From assembly GCA_009193035.1 (NCBI GenBank), contig SWDT01000139.1, positions 44,209-108,208 on the forward strand: a stretch of 64,000 nt of DNA, given 5' to 3'. The DNA is from Halicephalobus mephisto. Taxonomy: Eukaryota > Nematoda > Chromadorea > Rhabditida > Panagrolaimidae. The notes under the pieces were generated by a model. That model did not search any database, was not told the origin of the DNA, and saw only the letters and a program-made list of their open reading frames with translations. Shown here piece by piece: positions 24,388 through 36,200 of the stretch. Each line of letters starts with the position of its first letter. Position 1 is the first letter of the stretch. The position numbers and the translations under genes are program-made.

Positions 24388-26158
24388 TCAACTTTGATTT
24401 TTGGCTATTTTCGCTTTTCTTGCTCGGACTTCACTCGGGAACTAAAATACGAAAATTATTAAATTTTAAAAAAAATAAATACCCTGATGCTGAAAGTTGT
24501 GTCATCGAGCATTTCCTTGGACTCGTGGAGGATTTTCAAAGCAGCTTCGATTTCGTTATCCGTCCGCCTTTTGTGTTCGATCGATTCCTCAAGAATTGAA
24601 GTTTTTCTAAAATAAAAAAAATTTAAAAAATTTTAAATTTTAAATTAAAAAAAATAAAAACTCTTAAATTTTATTAAAAAAAAGTAAAAAATCTAAGAAT
24701 ATTAATTTTAAATTGATTTTAAAAAATTTAATTTAAAAAAAAATAGAAAACTTTAAATTTAAAAAAAAAATTGTTTAAATATTTTTCTGCGCGGGAATTT
24801 TGGCGTTCTGTTCCAACAAAAAATCTAATTTTTAATTTTACTTCGAGTTAGCCTATCACTTTTTGTCTCAAAATAAAAATCAGTATAAATTAATTTTAAT
24901 ATTTTTTTTATTTAAAATTTATTTTTTTACGTTGAACGCGAGTTAGGTTTATTATTTCTTAAGATTCAAGCCAGTGCGAATGAATTTTAGTATTTTTTTT
25001 ATTTAAAATTAATTTTATATATGTATATATATATATTTGATGTGAATTAGACCTATTGTTATTTTTTAAACTCGAACCAATTCCGACGATTAGCTCCGAC
25101 AAATCATTCATATATCGTCAAGTACGAATTAGGCTTATTTTTTGTTTTAAAAATCGATACAAATTAATTTTAACACTTTGTTCATATATAAAGTTTATTT
25201 TATATTTAACACATGCTTATTATCTTTTGGAAATTCCGACGATTAGCCCCGACAAGTCATTCATATATCGTCAAGTACGAATTAGGCTTATTTTTGTTTT
25301 TTTAATTTTATAATTTTAAAAACTTACTTTTGACTCGGTCCCTGGACGACCCGGTCGACGGATTCCTGTCTCTGGATCCCCACAGGGTCCTTGTTTCCTT
25401 CAACAACAACGTGATAAGAATCAATCTGCTTAATGCACGTGGCTTTCATTATTTCTCCTGTCTTCATTGGATCAGCTAAAATAGAAACGGCGTAGACGAA
25501 TCTTGGTCTTTCTTTGATGAGTTGATCGCTATCCTTGGCTATACTGTCAATGAAAAAATCCAAATTTTCCTTAAAAGATTCAATTTCCATTGGACTTGCT
25601 TTCCTAAAAACGTAAATATTTTTAAAAAGATAAAAGTTCCTTAAAGAATCAAAAATCATAATTTTATAAAAAAATTAAAAATCAAAATTTCGAAAAATTT
25701 TGAAATTTTATAAAACTAAAAAAAGAAATTAAAAATTAAAAACTAAAAACTAAAATTTAATTAAAATTAAAAATTTAAAGTTAATTAAAATTTTAAATTT
25801 TAAATTTAAAGTTGAAATTTTTAAAAAAAGTTTAAAATTTAAATTTTATAAGAATTAAAAGTTGATCAAAAATGAAAACTTAAGCTGTCCATCTCGACAA
25901 AAATAAAAAATCACAAAAGCAAATTTTCAAGTCTGGAGAAAATCGAAAAGCAGAAGCCGAAAGAACAAACAAGCTTCCACAACCAAAAATTGATAAGTAG
26001 CAATTTTTGGTTTTTTCTATAAATTGATTTTTTAAACAATTATTTCTATTTTATAAAATTTAAAATAAATTGACTCACCGAATTGAGGTATCGTTGAAAA
26101 ATTTCCGCTTCGGCAATTCGTGAATCATGGAATTCGGTCGAAATTGCAGTCTTCCCAT
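24388..26158 (-). CDS. 177-residue protein of unknown family
   Basis: Four phased exons: 26079-26158, 25328-25603, 24483-24606 and 24388-24441. The start MGRLQFRPNSMIHELPKRKF follows a poly-T TTTTTTTTTTAG acceptor about 10 bases upstream. A central globular part (ENLDFFIDSIAKDSDQLIKE, RPRFVYAVSILADPMKTGEI) is followed by a charged helix likely to form a coiled coil (LEESIEHKRRTDNEIEAALK). The basic end is VRARKAKIAKNQS. It has no signal peptide or membrane segment. The shape suggests a small intracellular complex subunit; I cannot name it. It converges with the plus-strand gene ending at 24288. Confidence 0.7.
25075..25295. repeat. Two direct repeats within an intron
   Basis: ATTCCGACGATTAGC(T/C)CCGACAA begins at about 25080 and 25226, each followed by CATTCATATATCGTCAAGTACG and AATTAGGCTTATTTTT. 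The copies are about 147 bases apart and about 80 bases long. Remnants of an AATTAGGCTTATT-like arm recur upstream, near 24840-24960. Confidence 0.75.
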
Positions 26159-26659
26159 TTTTATTCTAAAAAAAAAATAAATTTTTAAAATAATTTTAAA
26201 TAATAAGTTTTTAAAAATAATTTTAATTAATTTCAAAAAGAATAATTTTAAAAAATAAATTTTTAAAATAATTTTAATTAATTTCAAAAAGAATAATTTT
26301 AAACAATAAATTTTTAAAAATAATTTTAATTAATTTCAAAAAGAATAATTTTAATTAATTTTAAATATAATAAACTTTTAAAAAATAAATTTTTAAAATA
26401 ATTTTAATTTTAAATATAATAAATTTTTGAAAATAAACTTTTTAAAAATAATTTTGATTAATTTTAAATATAATAAGAAAGAATAAATCCCAAAAAAAAT
26501 TATTTTGGATCAGTTGAAATTACTTTTAAAAAAATGTAAAAATAATAATTTTAGATTAGTTAAAATTATGTAAAAAATAAATACCAAAAAAGTTATTTTA
26601 GACTAATTAAAATTTAAAAAATGAATGTAAAAATAATTAAATTTAAATCAGTTGGAATT
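26159..26659. repeat. TTTTAAAAATAATTTTAATTAA simple-sequence tract
   Basis: Tandem AATTTTTAAAATAATTTTAATT units of about 50 bases run through this stretch upstream of the gene at 24388-26158. No gene is visible. Confidence 0.7.
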
Positions 26660-27260
26660 ATTTCAAAGCACTCAATACCAGAGCGAATTATTTTGGATCA
26701 GTTAAAACTTTGCTAAAAAGTTAAAGAACGGCGCGCAGGAATACGTGCCAAAGAGAGTCATTTTAAGCCAGTCAAAATATCTTAAAAAAGTACAAGCTGG
26801 TGTATAATAATAATGCCAGAGCGAATTATTTTGGATCAGTTAAAACTTTGCTAAAAAGTCAAAGAACGGCGCGTAGGAATACGTGCCAAAGAGAGTCATT
26901 TTAAGCCAGTCAAAATATCCTAAAAATTATGCGCGATAACAATGCCAGGGCGAGTTGTTTTGGATCGGTTGAAACTTCGCAAAGGCTTCGAAAATAGGTG
27001 CGCGATGATACATGCCGGAGCGCGTGATTCTGGATCAGTTAAAACTTCCTAGAAGAAAAAACTAGGTGCGGAACGATACATGCCAGAGCGAGTCGTTCTG
27101 GATCAGTTAAAATTTTTCAAGCGATTTGAAAGCCCAGTGCGCGACGATAACAGCCAGAGCGCGTCGATCTCGATCAGTCGGAATTTCCCGAGAAACCCAA
27201 GGGCCCAGTGCGCGAAAACAAATGCCAGAGCGATTCGTTTCTTGATCTGCTGGTGATTTG
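26660..27260. repeat. GC-richer higher-order tandem array (GCCAGAGCGA ... TGGATCAGTT)
   Basis: Monomers of roughly 65-70 bases carry (T/A)GCCAGAGCGAATTATTTTGG, GATCAGTTAAAACTT and GGCGCG(C/T)(A/G)... Two kinds alternate (CCAGAGCGA...GGATCAGTT and GCCAAAGAGAGTC...AGCCAGTCAAAAT). The first two dimers start at about 26678 and 26816, 138 bases apart. Later monomers are more GC-rich and more diverged. There is no coding frame. Confidence 0.85.
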
Positions 27261-28390
27261 TCATTTTAGGTCAAAAAACAAAAAAATTGAAAATTTTGGA
27301 CCAGAAAACACGAGTAAAAAAATCAAATTAAATTTTTTATGATAGTCGTTCATTCGAAATAAAAACGTAAAATCCATGAGAAAATCCGTATTGATCGATC
27401 AGGGCGGTTTTAGAACATGTCTTTCTTGGAAGAAACCTAATGGATTAAGGATTTTTATAATTTAAAAAAAATAAAAATTTTCAAATTAAAAAATCAATTT
27501 TTTTTATAATTTAAAAAAAATAAAAATTTTAAATAAAAAAAATAAGAAATTTAAAATAGAAGAAAATAAAAATTTTCAAATTAAAAAATAAATTTTTTTA
27601 TAATTTAAAAAAAATAAAAACTTTCTAATTAAAAAATAAATTTTTTATAATTTAAAAAAATTAAAAACTTTCAAATTAAAAAATAAAAATTTTTAATTTT
27701 AAAAAAATAAAATTTTTAAATAAAAAAAATAAGAAATTTAAAATAGAAGAAAATAAAAATTTTCAAATTAAAAAATTAATTTTAAATAGAAAAATTTTAA
27801 AAAAGTTAGAAATTTTTCAATTAAAAAAATTTTAAAAAGCCATTTTTGAACAAAAGCAGCTAGAGCGATTTCAATTTTTTATAATCTTTTGTTCAAACTT
27901 TTTTGTTGATTTGATTTTTATTGAAAATTTTAATTTTTTTTAAATTGAATTTTTTTGAAAAAATTATTTAAAAAAAGTAATTTTTTTAGAATTCAGGTCC
28001 TGACACGAATTTTGTAGAAAAATAAAGTTTATTTTTTATTTTTAAAATTAAATTTTTTTGAAAAAGTTGTTTTAAAAAATCAGTTTTTTTGTCAAATATG
28101 TTTTTCTCTCAAATTTAGGTCCTGTCGCGAAATCACGAGAAAGACCGGACTTGATTCTCTTGCACAACGTTGTGTTTTTATTTCAATTTTTTAAATTATT
28201 TTTATTTCAATTTTTTAAATTATTTTTTTCTCGAAACGATTTCCTAAAAACAGCCAGTTCTTTGCCAAATATGTTTTTTCTAAATCCAGGTCCTGACGCG
28301 AAAAAACCAGACTCGTTTTTTTCGATAACATTGTTGTTTTAATTTTTTGTTTCATATATCAAATTTCGGTTTCTTTGTTTTAAGTGTTTT
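27261..28390. other. AT-rich spacer before EIF1AD with three GGTCCTGACGCGAA-like words
   Basis: Long A/T tracts with AAATTAAAAAATAAA repeats lie at 27450-27800. Near 27996, 28115 and 28288 the text AGGTCCTG(A/T)C(A/G)CGAA recurs at intervals of 120-170 bases, each followed by a T-rich arm. No gene is seen. Confidence 0.5.
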
Positions 28391-28414
28391 TTCAGGGTTG
28401 TTAATCAATTCAGA

Positions 28415-28909
28415 ATGTCGAAAGCGACGAAAAAACGGTTTGTTCACCGTCAAATGGAGACCGAAATCGCGCTTCCGACGGAGAAGCAGTACATCGCGAA
28501 AGTCGTCGGATCCAACGGCAACAATCTTCACGAAGTTCTCAGTGAGTACGGTGGACAGTTTCTAGCATCAATGCCGACGAAATTTAGGAATACTGTATGG
28601 GTAAAACGAGGACAATTCGTGATTGTGGAGGACATAGAAGAAGGCGACAAAGTCAAAGGAGAAATCGTCAACGTTTTGGATTCTGAAAGTATTTTATATA
28701 TCGACGAACAAGGAAGATGGCCAGAATGCTTCAAAGAAGACGCGGAAAAACTGAAAAGGTCGAACAGAAGGAATCTGAAGTCCGACGGAGACTTGATAGA
28801 TGCCGACATGCTGCCGCCGTCAGAATCCGACGACGAATCGGCCGAGGAAGTCGATTCTGCGGACGAAACTCCAATTAAAGTGTATAATCCAAACAGGAGA
28901 CCGGTGTAA
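28415..28909 (+). CDS. EIF1AD: eIF1A-like domain protein (EIF1AD/haponin)
   Basis: A single-exon frame of 164 residues. The eIF1A-like OB domain occupies about residues 15-95 (VVGSNGNNLHEVL, MPTKFRNTVWVKRGQFVIV, EGDKVKGEIVNVL). The family-typical tail then has a basic patch (KLKRSNRRNLKS) and acidic serine stretches (PPSESDDESAEEVDSADE), ending NPNRRPV. Length matches EIF1AD orthologues, which are nuclear/ribosome-biogenesis-linked OB-fold proteins distinct from initiation factor eIF1A by this tail. A TTTTTTCAG acceptor about 20 bases upstream of the ATG suggests trans-splicing or a 5'-UTR intron. Confidence 0.93.
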   Translation: MSKATKKRFVHRQMETEIALPTEKQYIAKVVGSNGNNLHEVLSEYGGQFLASMPTKFRNTVWVKRGQFVIVEDIEEGDKVKGEIVNVLDSESILYIDEQGRWPECFKEDAEKLKRSNRRNLKSDGDLIDADMLPPSESDDESAEEVDSADETPIKVYNPNRRPV

Positions 28910-29299
28910 TTTTTGTTGATTTTTATAAATGTTGAAGATTAAAAGTCAATTTTAAAGATGGAATTTAAAAAAGTTGAAACAACTTTAAGTATCTACAATC
29001 TTTCGTTTTTGTGCCTTTTTTAATGTTCGTCGTAAATACTACGTCACGACGGCGCTGATACCGATTTTGGTTCTTTTCAGCCTCGTCTATTCACCGGTTG
29101 TGGTTACTTTTCAGTTCTGTTGGTTCCTCCCACATGATCGATTGTTCACTTCGACTTTATTTTTGATTTTTAGTCACGGATTTCTGTTTCAATTTTTCTC
29201 GGAATTTCAGAAAAACCAATGTTTGTAAAGTCCTAAAATTTCAACTTCCAAAATATTCCATAATTTGATAAAAATCCGAAAATTAAAATTTCCAGAAAT
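28910..29299. other. 3' flank of EIF1AD, no gene seen
   Basis: The first 250 bases are of balanced composition (CGTCACGACGGCGCTGATACC, TCACCGGTTGTGG) without a convincing frame; it may be 3' UTR or a regulatory tract. The rest is AT-rich. Confidence 0.35.
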
Positions 29300-29900
29300 T
29301 CGTATCGAGGAAATTTTTTGATTTTTATAAAAATAATGATCGAAATTGATACTTAATTTTCATACTTTTTAAGGTTCACTCAAAAAAGATAAATTTTACG
29401 AGAATAGAGAAAGTAATAAATCCGTTAGTTGATACTTTTAATCTTTTTTTCATTTTAAGGCCACTAAAAGTTTTAAAACTTGATCAAGAAAATTTGCAAT
29501 TTTCTGATTTTTATAAATATAATGATCGAAATTGATACGTAATTTTCATACTTTTTAATTCCTGCCCAGAATGGATGAATTTTACGAGAATAGACAAAGT
29601 AATAAATCCGTTAGTTGATACTAACATTTAATTATTCTTTTTTCTCGTTTTAAGGCCACTAAAAGTTTTAAAACTTGATCGAGAAAATTCGCAATTTTCT
29701 GATTTTTATAAATATAATGATCGAAATTGATACTTAATTTTTATACTTTTTAAGTTTCACTCAAAAAGATGAATTTTACGAGAATAGAGAAAGTAATAAA
29801 TCCGTTATTTGATACTAACATTTAATTATTCTTTTTTCTCGTTTTAAGGCCACTAAAAATTTTAAAACTTGATCGAGAAAATTCGTATCGATGTTGATTT
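29300..29900. repeat. Three to four 186-base tandem repeats
   Basis: Units share ATAATGATCGAAATTGATAC, GAATTTTACGAGAATAGA, AAGTAATAAATCCGTTA and AAGGCCACTAAAA(G/A)TTTTAA, starting near 29333, 29519 and 29716. The copies are highly alike, so the array is probably recent. Confidence 0.85.
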
Positions 29901-30419
29901 TTGATTTTTTTAAATGTCAAAGTTAAAAATTAAATTTTAAAAATATTATAATTTATTTTTTTACATTAAAATTAAAAATTAATTTTTAAACATTAAGTAT
30001 TAAAATTAAATTTTTTAAATATTAAAATTAAAAATTAATTTGTTTTTAAATATTAAAATTAAATTTTTTTTAATTTTCGAATTCTCACGTGAAATAAAAT
30101 TTTTTCAAAAATGATAATTTATTGAAAATTATTTTTTTATTTTAGAATAATTTCAAAATTTTATATTTTTGATTTTTTATAAAAATTGAAAATGGATATT
30201 TTTGCAATTTTTTAATTCAAGCGTAAAATTAAAAAATTTTAAATTTGAAAATTGAATTTTAAAATTATTTTTTATTTTAAGATGATTTTGGTTTTTTTAA
30301 ATATTGAAAATTTGTTTTTAAATGTCCACTTAAAATGGAAAACTTTTGAAATGAAAGGTAAATCTGGCAATTATTTTTTAAAATTGTTCTTTTTTGTCAT
30401 TTTAAGATAATCCTAAAAT

Positions 30420-31120
30420 TTTCTAGAGTTCTGTGTTGAAACAAGTTCGTAACAATGTTGATTTTTTATAAAAATTAGTGTTTTTTTGAATTCTTTCTTG
30501 CAAAATAAGAAATGGTTAATCTGGAAAATTTTAGGATTATTTTTTAAAAAATTTTAAAATAAATCACTAAAGTTCTGTGTTGAAACAAGTTCGTAATAAA
30601 ATAATTTTTTATAAAAATTAATGTTTTTTTTTAATTTCCCGCGTAAAATAAAAAAATGGTAAACTTAATGATTTATTTTAAAATTCTTTAAAAAATAATC
30701 CTAAAATTTTCTAAAATTCTGTGTTGAAACAAGTTCGTAATAATATGATTTTTTATAAAAATTAATGTTTTTCTTTTTTTTTGAATTTCCCGCGTAAAAT
30801 AAAAAAAACTTAAAAAATGGTAAACTTAGTGATTTATTTTAAAATTCTTTAAAAAATAATCCTAAAATTTTCTAAAATTTTGTGTTGAAACAAGTTCGTA
30901 ATAATATGATTTTTTATAAAAATTAATGTTTTTCTTTTTTTGAATTTCCCGCGTAAAGTCGAAAAAGTTTGAAAATGAATCACTAAGTTTACTATTTTTC
31001 TTTAAAATTTAAAAAAAAATATAAAATTTGAAAAGTTCTGTGTTGAAACAAGTTCGTAACAATGTTGATTTTTTGTAAGAATTAATGTTTTTCTTTTTTT
31101 CTTTCATGCAAAATTGAAAA
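30420..31120. repeat. Tandem array with GTGTTGAAACAAGTTCGTAA
   Basis: Five copies near 30429, 30572, 30720, 30881 and 31039, spaced about 145-160 bases. Each is followed by TTTTTATAAAAATTAATGTTTTT and by TTTCCCGCGTAAA. The core word is the reverse-complement relative of the TTGTTTCAACACGAA motif seen elsewhere in the window. Confidence 0.85.
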
Positions 31121-31289
31121 AGTCTGAAAATAAGAAAAATGGTAAACCTAGTGATTCATTTTTAAAATTGTTCTTTTTTGTTTTAACATAACCTTAAGAT
31201 TTCCATAATTTCTTTATTTTTACATTTTCAATGATATGTGAAATTTTTTTAGAACAATGCTAAAACTCAGAATTTCCTGTCGAGAGATT

Positions 31290-31535
31290 ATGTGAATTTT
31301 AAAATTTTTAAATGATATATGAAATTTTAAAATTTTTTAATGATATATGAAATTTTAATTTTTAAATAATATATGAAATTTTTAAATTTTTTAATGATAT
31401 ATGAAATTTTAATTTTTAAATGATATATGAAATTTTAATTTTTAGTGATATATGAAATTTTAAAATTTTTAAATGATGTATGAAATTTTAATTTTTAGTG
31501 ATATATGAAGTTTTTAATTTTTGTAATAATTTGTA
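31290..31535. repeat. GATATATGAAATTTTAA short tandem array
   Basis: About nine units of 22-30 bases (TGATATATGAAATTTTAATT and variants) immediately precede the CHP gene. Confidence 0.8.
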
Positions 31536-31579
31536 ATTTTTAATAATATTATTTTTCAGAAAACTTTAAAATTCGAAAA

Positions 31580-32240
31580 ATGGGTAACATGCAAGCATCT
31601 CTCATGCTCCAGAAGGAGGAAATCAGCGAAATTGCGGAAGAAACCGGATGTATGTGATTTTTTAAAAAATATTTTAAAAAATTTCTGTTTAGTTTCGAAA
31701 AACCAAATCGTCAGACTCTACAGTAGATTCCTGTCGTTGGATAAAGAAGGTCGTGGATATTTGGATCGTGAGGATTTGCTGAGAATACCAGAATTGGCAA
31801 TTAATCCCTTAGGGGATAGAATTGTGGATGCTTTTTTCAGAGGTCAAGGTGATGGAGAACGGATGAATTTCCGTCAATTTATCAATGTACTTGCTCATTT
31901 TCGTCCTATCAACAAACGTAAACCAAATTGCGTAAACAGCAGAGAATCGAAATTAAAATGTAAATTTTTTTTTTGAATAATAATTAATCGTAGATTTTCA
32001 GTCGCGTTTTCGATGTACGATTTGAACAAAAATAATTACATAACCAGAGAAGAATTCAAATACATTTTGAATATGATGGTCGGATCCAATATCACTGAAG
32101 ATCAGTTGGAACACATTGCTGAACGGACGATAACAGAAGCAGATCTCGATAAAGACGGAAAAATTTCTTTTGAAGAATTCTGCAAAGCTATGGAAAGAAC
32201 GGATATCGATCAGAAGATGTCAATTCGATTCTTGAATTAA
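31580..32240 (+). CDS. pbo-1: Calcineurin B homologous protein (CHP), EF-hand
   Basis: Three phased exons, 31580-31649, 31693-31959 and 32002-32240, encode 191 residues, close to the CHP1 length. Family landmarks are the N-terminal MGNMQAS (glycine 2 available for myristoylation), TRLYSRF-like IVRLYSRFLSLDK, RIPELAINPLGDRIVDAFF, LAHFRPI, and the C-terminal VEQKMSIRFL-like IDQKMSIRFLN. EF-hands 3 and 4 have canonical loops (DLNKNNYITREE, residues 119-130; DLDKDGKISFEE, 160-171). EF-hands 1 and 2 are degenerate, as is usual in CHP. CHPs bind and support Na+/H+ exchangers; in C. elegans this protein acts in intestinal proton signalling. A TTTTTCAG acceptor lies 21 bases upstream of the ATG. Confidence 0.95.
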
Positions 32241-33234
32241 CTCAAATGCTTAATTTTTATCAAAGTTAACAAATTTCGAAGTCGAATTTTGACTATCTTT
32301 GATAAAACGAAATATATCATTAACTGTAGAAAGTTAGAAATCCTAATCCAATAATGAGCTAATGTACTAACAATTAGTTAATTTTTATCCAGATATACTT
32401 GTATTAATTTTTTTTATTTTTTATTGATAAAATTATGTCGAAGATTTTTGGGATTGTGAAATTTTTGAAGATTCACTAGATGGTTTTTTGGAGTTTTCAC
32501 ATTTGTCAAAGATTCTAGAAACTTTAGAATTCAGTGGGAATTTCTGAAATTTTCAGAAATCAAATTGAAGTTTCTGGAAATTTCTAAAAATTTTTGTTCG
32601 ATTTTAGAAAATTCTAGAATTCAATAAAAAAGATTTCAGGATTTTTGAAAGTTGATGTGAATTCTTGGAGTCTTCTGAAACTTCTTGATTAATTTTAGAA
32701 GATTCTAAAATTCAATAAAAAAGTTTTAAAAATTTTTGAAATCTGATATGAATTCTTGAAATTTTCTGAACCTTCTTGATTAATTTTAGAAGATTCTAAA
32801 GTCCCATAAAAATCTCCAGAATTCACTACAAAGATTTCAGAATCTGGCATATACTTCTAAAATCTAGAATTTAAAAAAATTTCCAGAATCCACAATTTCA
32901 AATTTTTAGAATTTCACAGTTTTCAGAATTTGATAAAAGTCTCCAGAATCCACCACAAAGACTTCAGAATCTCGAAAACTCTTCTGAAGATTTCTAGAAT
33001 TTTACAAAATTAGAATTACAGATTTCAGAAGATTCTAAAATCTCCAGAAATTCCCCTCGAGACCATTTCGCACAAAACCGATTTCTACAGTAATATGATT
33101 TTTCGGATTTTATTTTTTATCGAAAGGCAACTGTATTTAAATTCCAAAAAGTACGACAAAATATTGATTTTACAAAAAAAAGAATTTTACAGAACCACCA
33201 AATGATAAAGTCGGATTCCGGAGCGTATTCTGGA
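32241..33234. other. Spacer between CHP and the PB1 gene, no gene seen
   Basis: AT-rich with many GATTCTAAAA/TTCTAGAA words typical of decayed simple repeats. The two genes are convergent here (CHP plus strand, PB1 minus strand), so both 3' UTRs fall in this stretch. A plus-strand frame at 33202-33405 is a shadow of the PB1 gene. Confidence 0.5.
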
Positions 33235-36200
33235 TCACCAAACAGGTCCCATTCTTACTGTAGGGTACCCCCAAGAGGAAGCCAGAAGTTTGTTCGGTCC
33301 GATGAAGGTGCCGGATCTGGCGGCGTAGGCGTGGGCGTGGAGGGGGAAGTGGCCTCCGGTGAGGAAGTGGTTGAGAAGGAGGTTGCTGGGGGGCATACCG
33401 TATAGCAAAGGTTGAGTGTAAGGAGTAGCGGCATTACCGTAACTAGAGTAAGCATAAGAGTATCCAGGAGGTCCAGATCTGTATCCAGGGACAATTCTGC
33501 CATTATGAGAATTGGAAGAATGAGAGTCAGGAGACGGACCCCCACGGCTATGGGTCCTACGGTCGAACGAATTCGATCTTTCGTAACGTTGTTGAGGAGC
33601 GTCGAAAGAAGCCGTGTTTTGTCTGTGATGCCGATCATAAGTACGGTAATTAGTGTCCAAAGAAGACGGAGCCCGGTGGTCATGGAGAGGAGAGTACCGG
33701 GAGTTAGGTGGGGGTACCGAGTGGGACCGATGGGGGCGACCCGCGATGTCAGCCGCGGCCAGGGTACCTCTCTCGGGCAGGGTGGTGTACAGCTTCAGTT
33801 TCCCCCGCATCTGGTGAATCGCGTTACGTAAGTCGTTATCGTTACGGATAATCACCTAAAAATTTTCATAAAAATCATCTTCACAAAAATTCTTAAAACT
33901 TAAAATTTTCATAAAAATCATCTTGAAAAAATTATTAAAACTTAAAATTCTTAAAACTTAGATTTTTTACAAAAATCATCTTAACAAAAATTATTAAAAC
34001 TTAGATTTTTTGTAAAAATTCTTAAAACTAAAAATTTTCAAAAAAAATCATCTTGAAAAAAATCTTTGAAAATTAAAATTTTTTAAATTCTAGGATGCTC
34101 CGAAAGTTTGTACAGAATTCTAAAATATTCTAAAAAATTCTTCGAAATTCCAGAATCTTCAAAAATTTTTTTAGAATTTAAAAATTTTTTAAAATTTCAA
34201 AATCTTCAAAAAATTTTCCAGAATGTTAGAATTTTTTTCGAAATCCGAGAATCTTTAAAAAATTTTTTGGAATTTCAGAATTTGAAAATTTTTTAAAATT
34301 TCAAAATCTTCAAAAATTTTTCCAGAATTTTTTTCGAAATCCGAGAACCCTCCAAACCCCTTTCCGGAACCCTAGTCCGAACAAGTACTAAAATCACTTC
34401 TCTACTCCAAGTAAATCCGGTCTTTTTCCTTCGGCTTTTATACCCTCCGGCAGTCCACTAGTGTACGCCCCAAAAAGTCCTTTTTAAAAAGGCAAATTTG
34501 GCAATGTCTTTCGACTTTGAACTAAACAGATTTAAAAAACATCATTCACCTTCGAATCTCAAAAAACTCAATGTTCCGGTCAGCCAAATCCTCGCCTCAG
34601 GATTTAAATTTGGAAATTCTTTGAAAAAACAAATTGTACGAAATAATTTTTCAAAATTTTTAAATTTTATAAAAATTAAAATCAATTTTTTACAAGTTGA
34701 AATTTCTTCAAATTTTTAAATTTAAAAAAAATTAAAGTTTGTTTTTTTTTCATAAAATTAAAATTTATTTTTTTAAAATTAAAATTTTTATTTTTTTTAG
34801 AAAATTCAAATTCTTAATTTTTTAAAAAATTAAAATTTTTACTTTTTTAGAAAATTCAAATTTATTTTTTTTTAAATTCAAATTCTTTTTTTTTTTTAAA
34901 TTTAAATTTTTACTTTTTTAGAAAATTCAAATTTATTTTTTTTTAAATTTAAATTTTTATTTTTTTTAGAAAATTCAAATTCATATTTTTTTAAAATTAA
35001 ATTCTTATTTTTTTTTAAATTTAAATTTTTATTTTTTTTAGAAAATTCAAATTTTTTGAAAAGTAAACAAATTTATTATGATTACGAAATCTTCGTGGTA
35101 AGATTTTTATTTTGTGCAAAATTCAGTTTTCACTTAAGGATGACTGAGCCTATGATGGTCGTCAGGGATTTCATAAAAGTTGATTTTTTGCTCGGTGACA
35201 TTGCCGTCAGAATTTCCAATTTTTTGAAATTTAAAAATTTACAAAATTTAAAAAACAAAATTATGTCATTTTGCAAAAATTCATAAATTTTATTTCGTGA
35301 CAATTTCGAAAATTCCAACATCATTTAAGAAAAATTAAATTTTGATTTTTAATTTTTAAAATTTTATAAAAAAATATTATTTTTAAAATTTTATAAAAAT
35401 ATTAATTTTTAAATTTTATAAAAAAATTATTTTTTAAATTTTATAAAAAAATTATTTTTTAAATTTTATAGAAAATATTAATTTAAAAAAAATTAATTGG
35501 ACTTTGATAAATTTATTCCATTTTAAAAATTATAAAAATCCAGATGTTTGACAAATTTGATTTTTTTGAATTAACACGTTGACAGATGTAATTTCGGATT
35601 AATAAAGAAAATATGGAAATTATTAAAGATTAAAGAAAATTTTAATTCAAATTATTTAATCAAAAAGGCGCTCGAGAAAATTATTCTCGAAATTGTAGTA
35701 ACTTGCTGAATATTGGATGAATTTCCGTCTTTTTCCCAATGATTTCGTCATTTTTAACGGTAAAAAAATTCGAAATTAAGCATTAGTGTTACGAAATATA
35801 AGGGAGAACACTTTTCTTTTTTTGAAATGAGTGAAATAGATCCTAGAACGGAACGCCAAGGATTGGAAGATGATTTTAGGCCATGCAGGGAACACTTTTC
35901 TTTTTTAAAAATCAATCAATTAAGATTTGGAACGGAACGCCAAGGATTGGAAGGTGATTTTAGGCCAAGCGGGGGACACTTTTTTTTTAAAAAATGAGTG
36001 AAATAGATCTTAGAACAGAACGCCAAGGATTAAAAGATGATTTTAGGCCAAGCAGGGAACACTTTTCTTTTTTAAAAATCAATCAATTAAGATTTGGAAG
36101 ATGATTTTAGGCCAAACAGGGAACACTGTTCTTTTTTAAAAATGAATGAAATAGATTTTAGAACGGAACGCCAAGATTCTAAACTTGATTTCATACTCTG

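Noticed and set aside
26660..27260. tRNA or rRNA cluster suggested by the GC-rich repeated words
   Set aside because: No cloverleaf, box A/B or rRNA core words. The signal is a simple alternating-monomer satellite.
28528..28809. Minus-strand 93-codon frame within EIF1AD
   Set aside because: Antisense shadow of a well-supported conserved gene.
33202..33831. Plus-strand and second minus-strand frames over 33.2-33.8 kb (up to 142 codons)
   Set aside because: They are shadows of the last PB1-gene exon, whose frame alone joins in phase to the upstream exons and has a natural protein composition.
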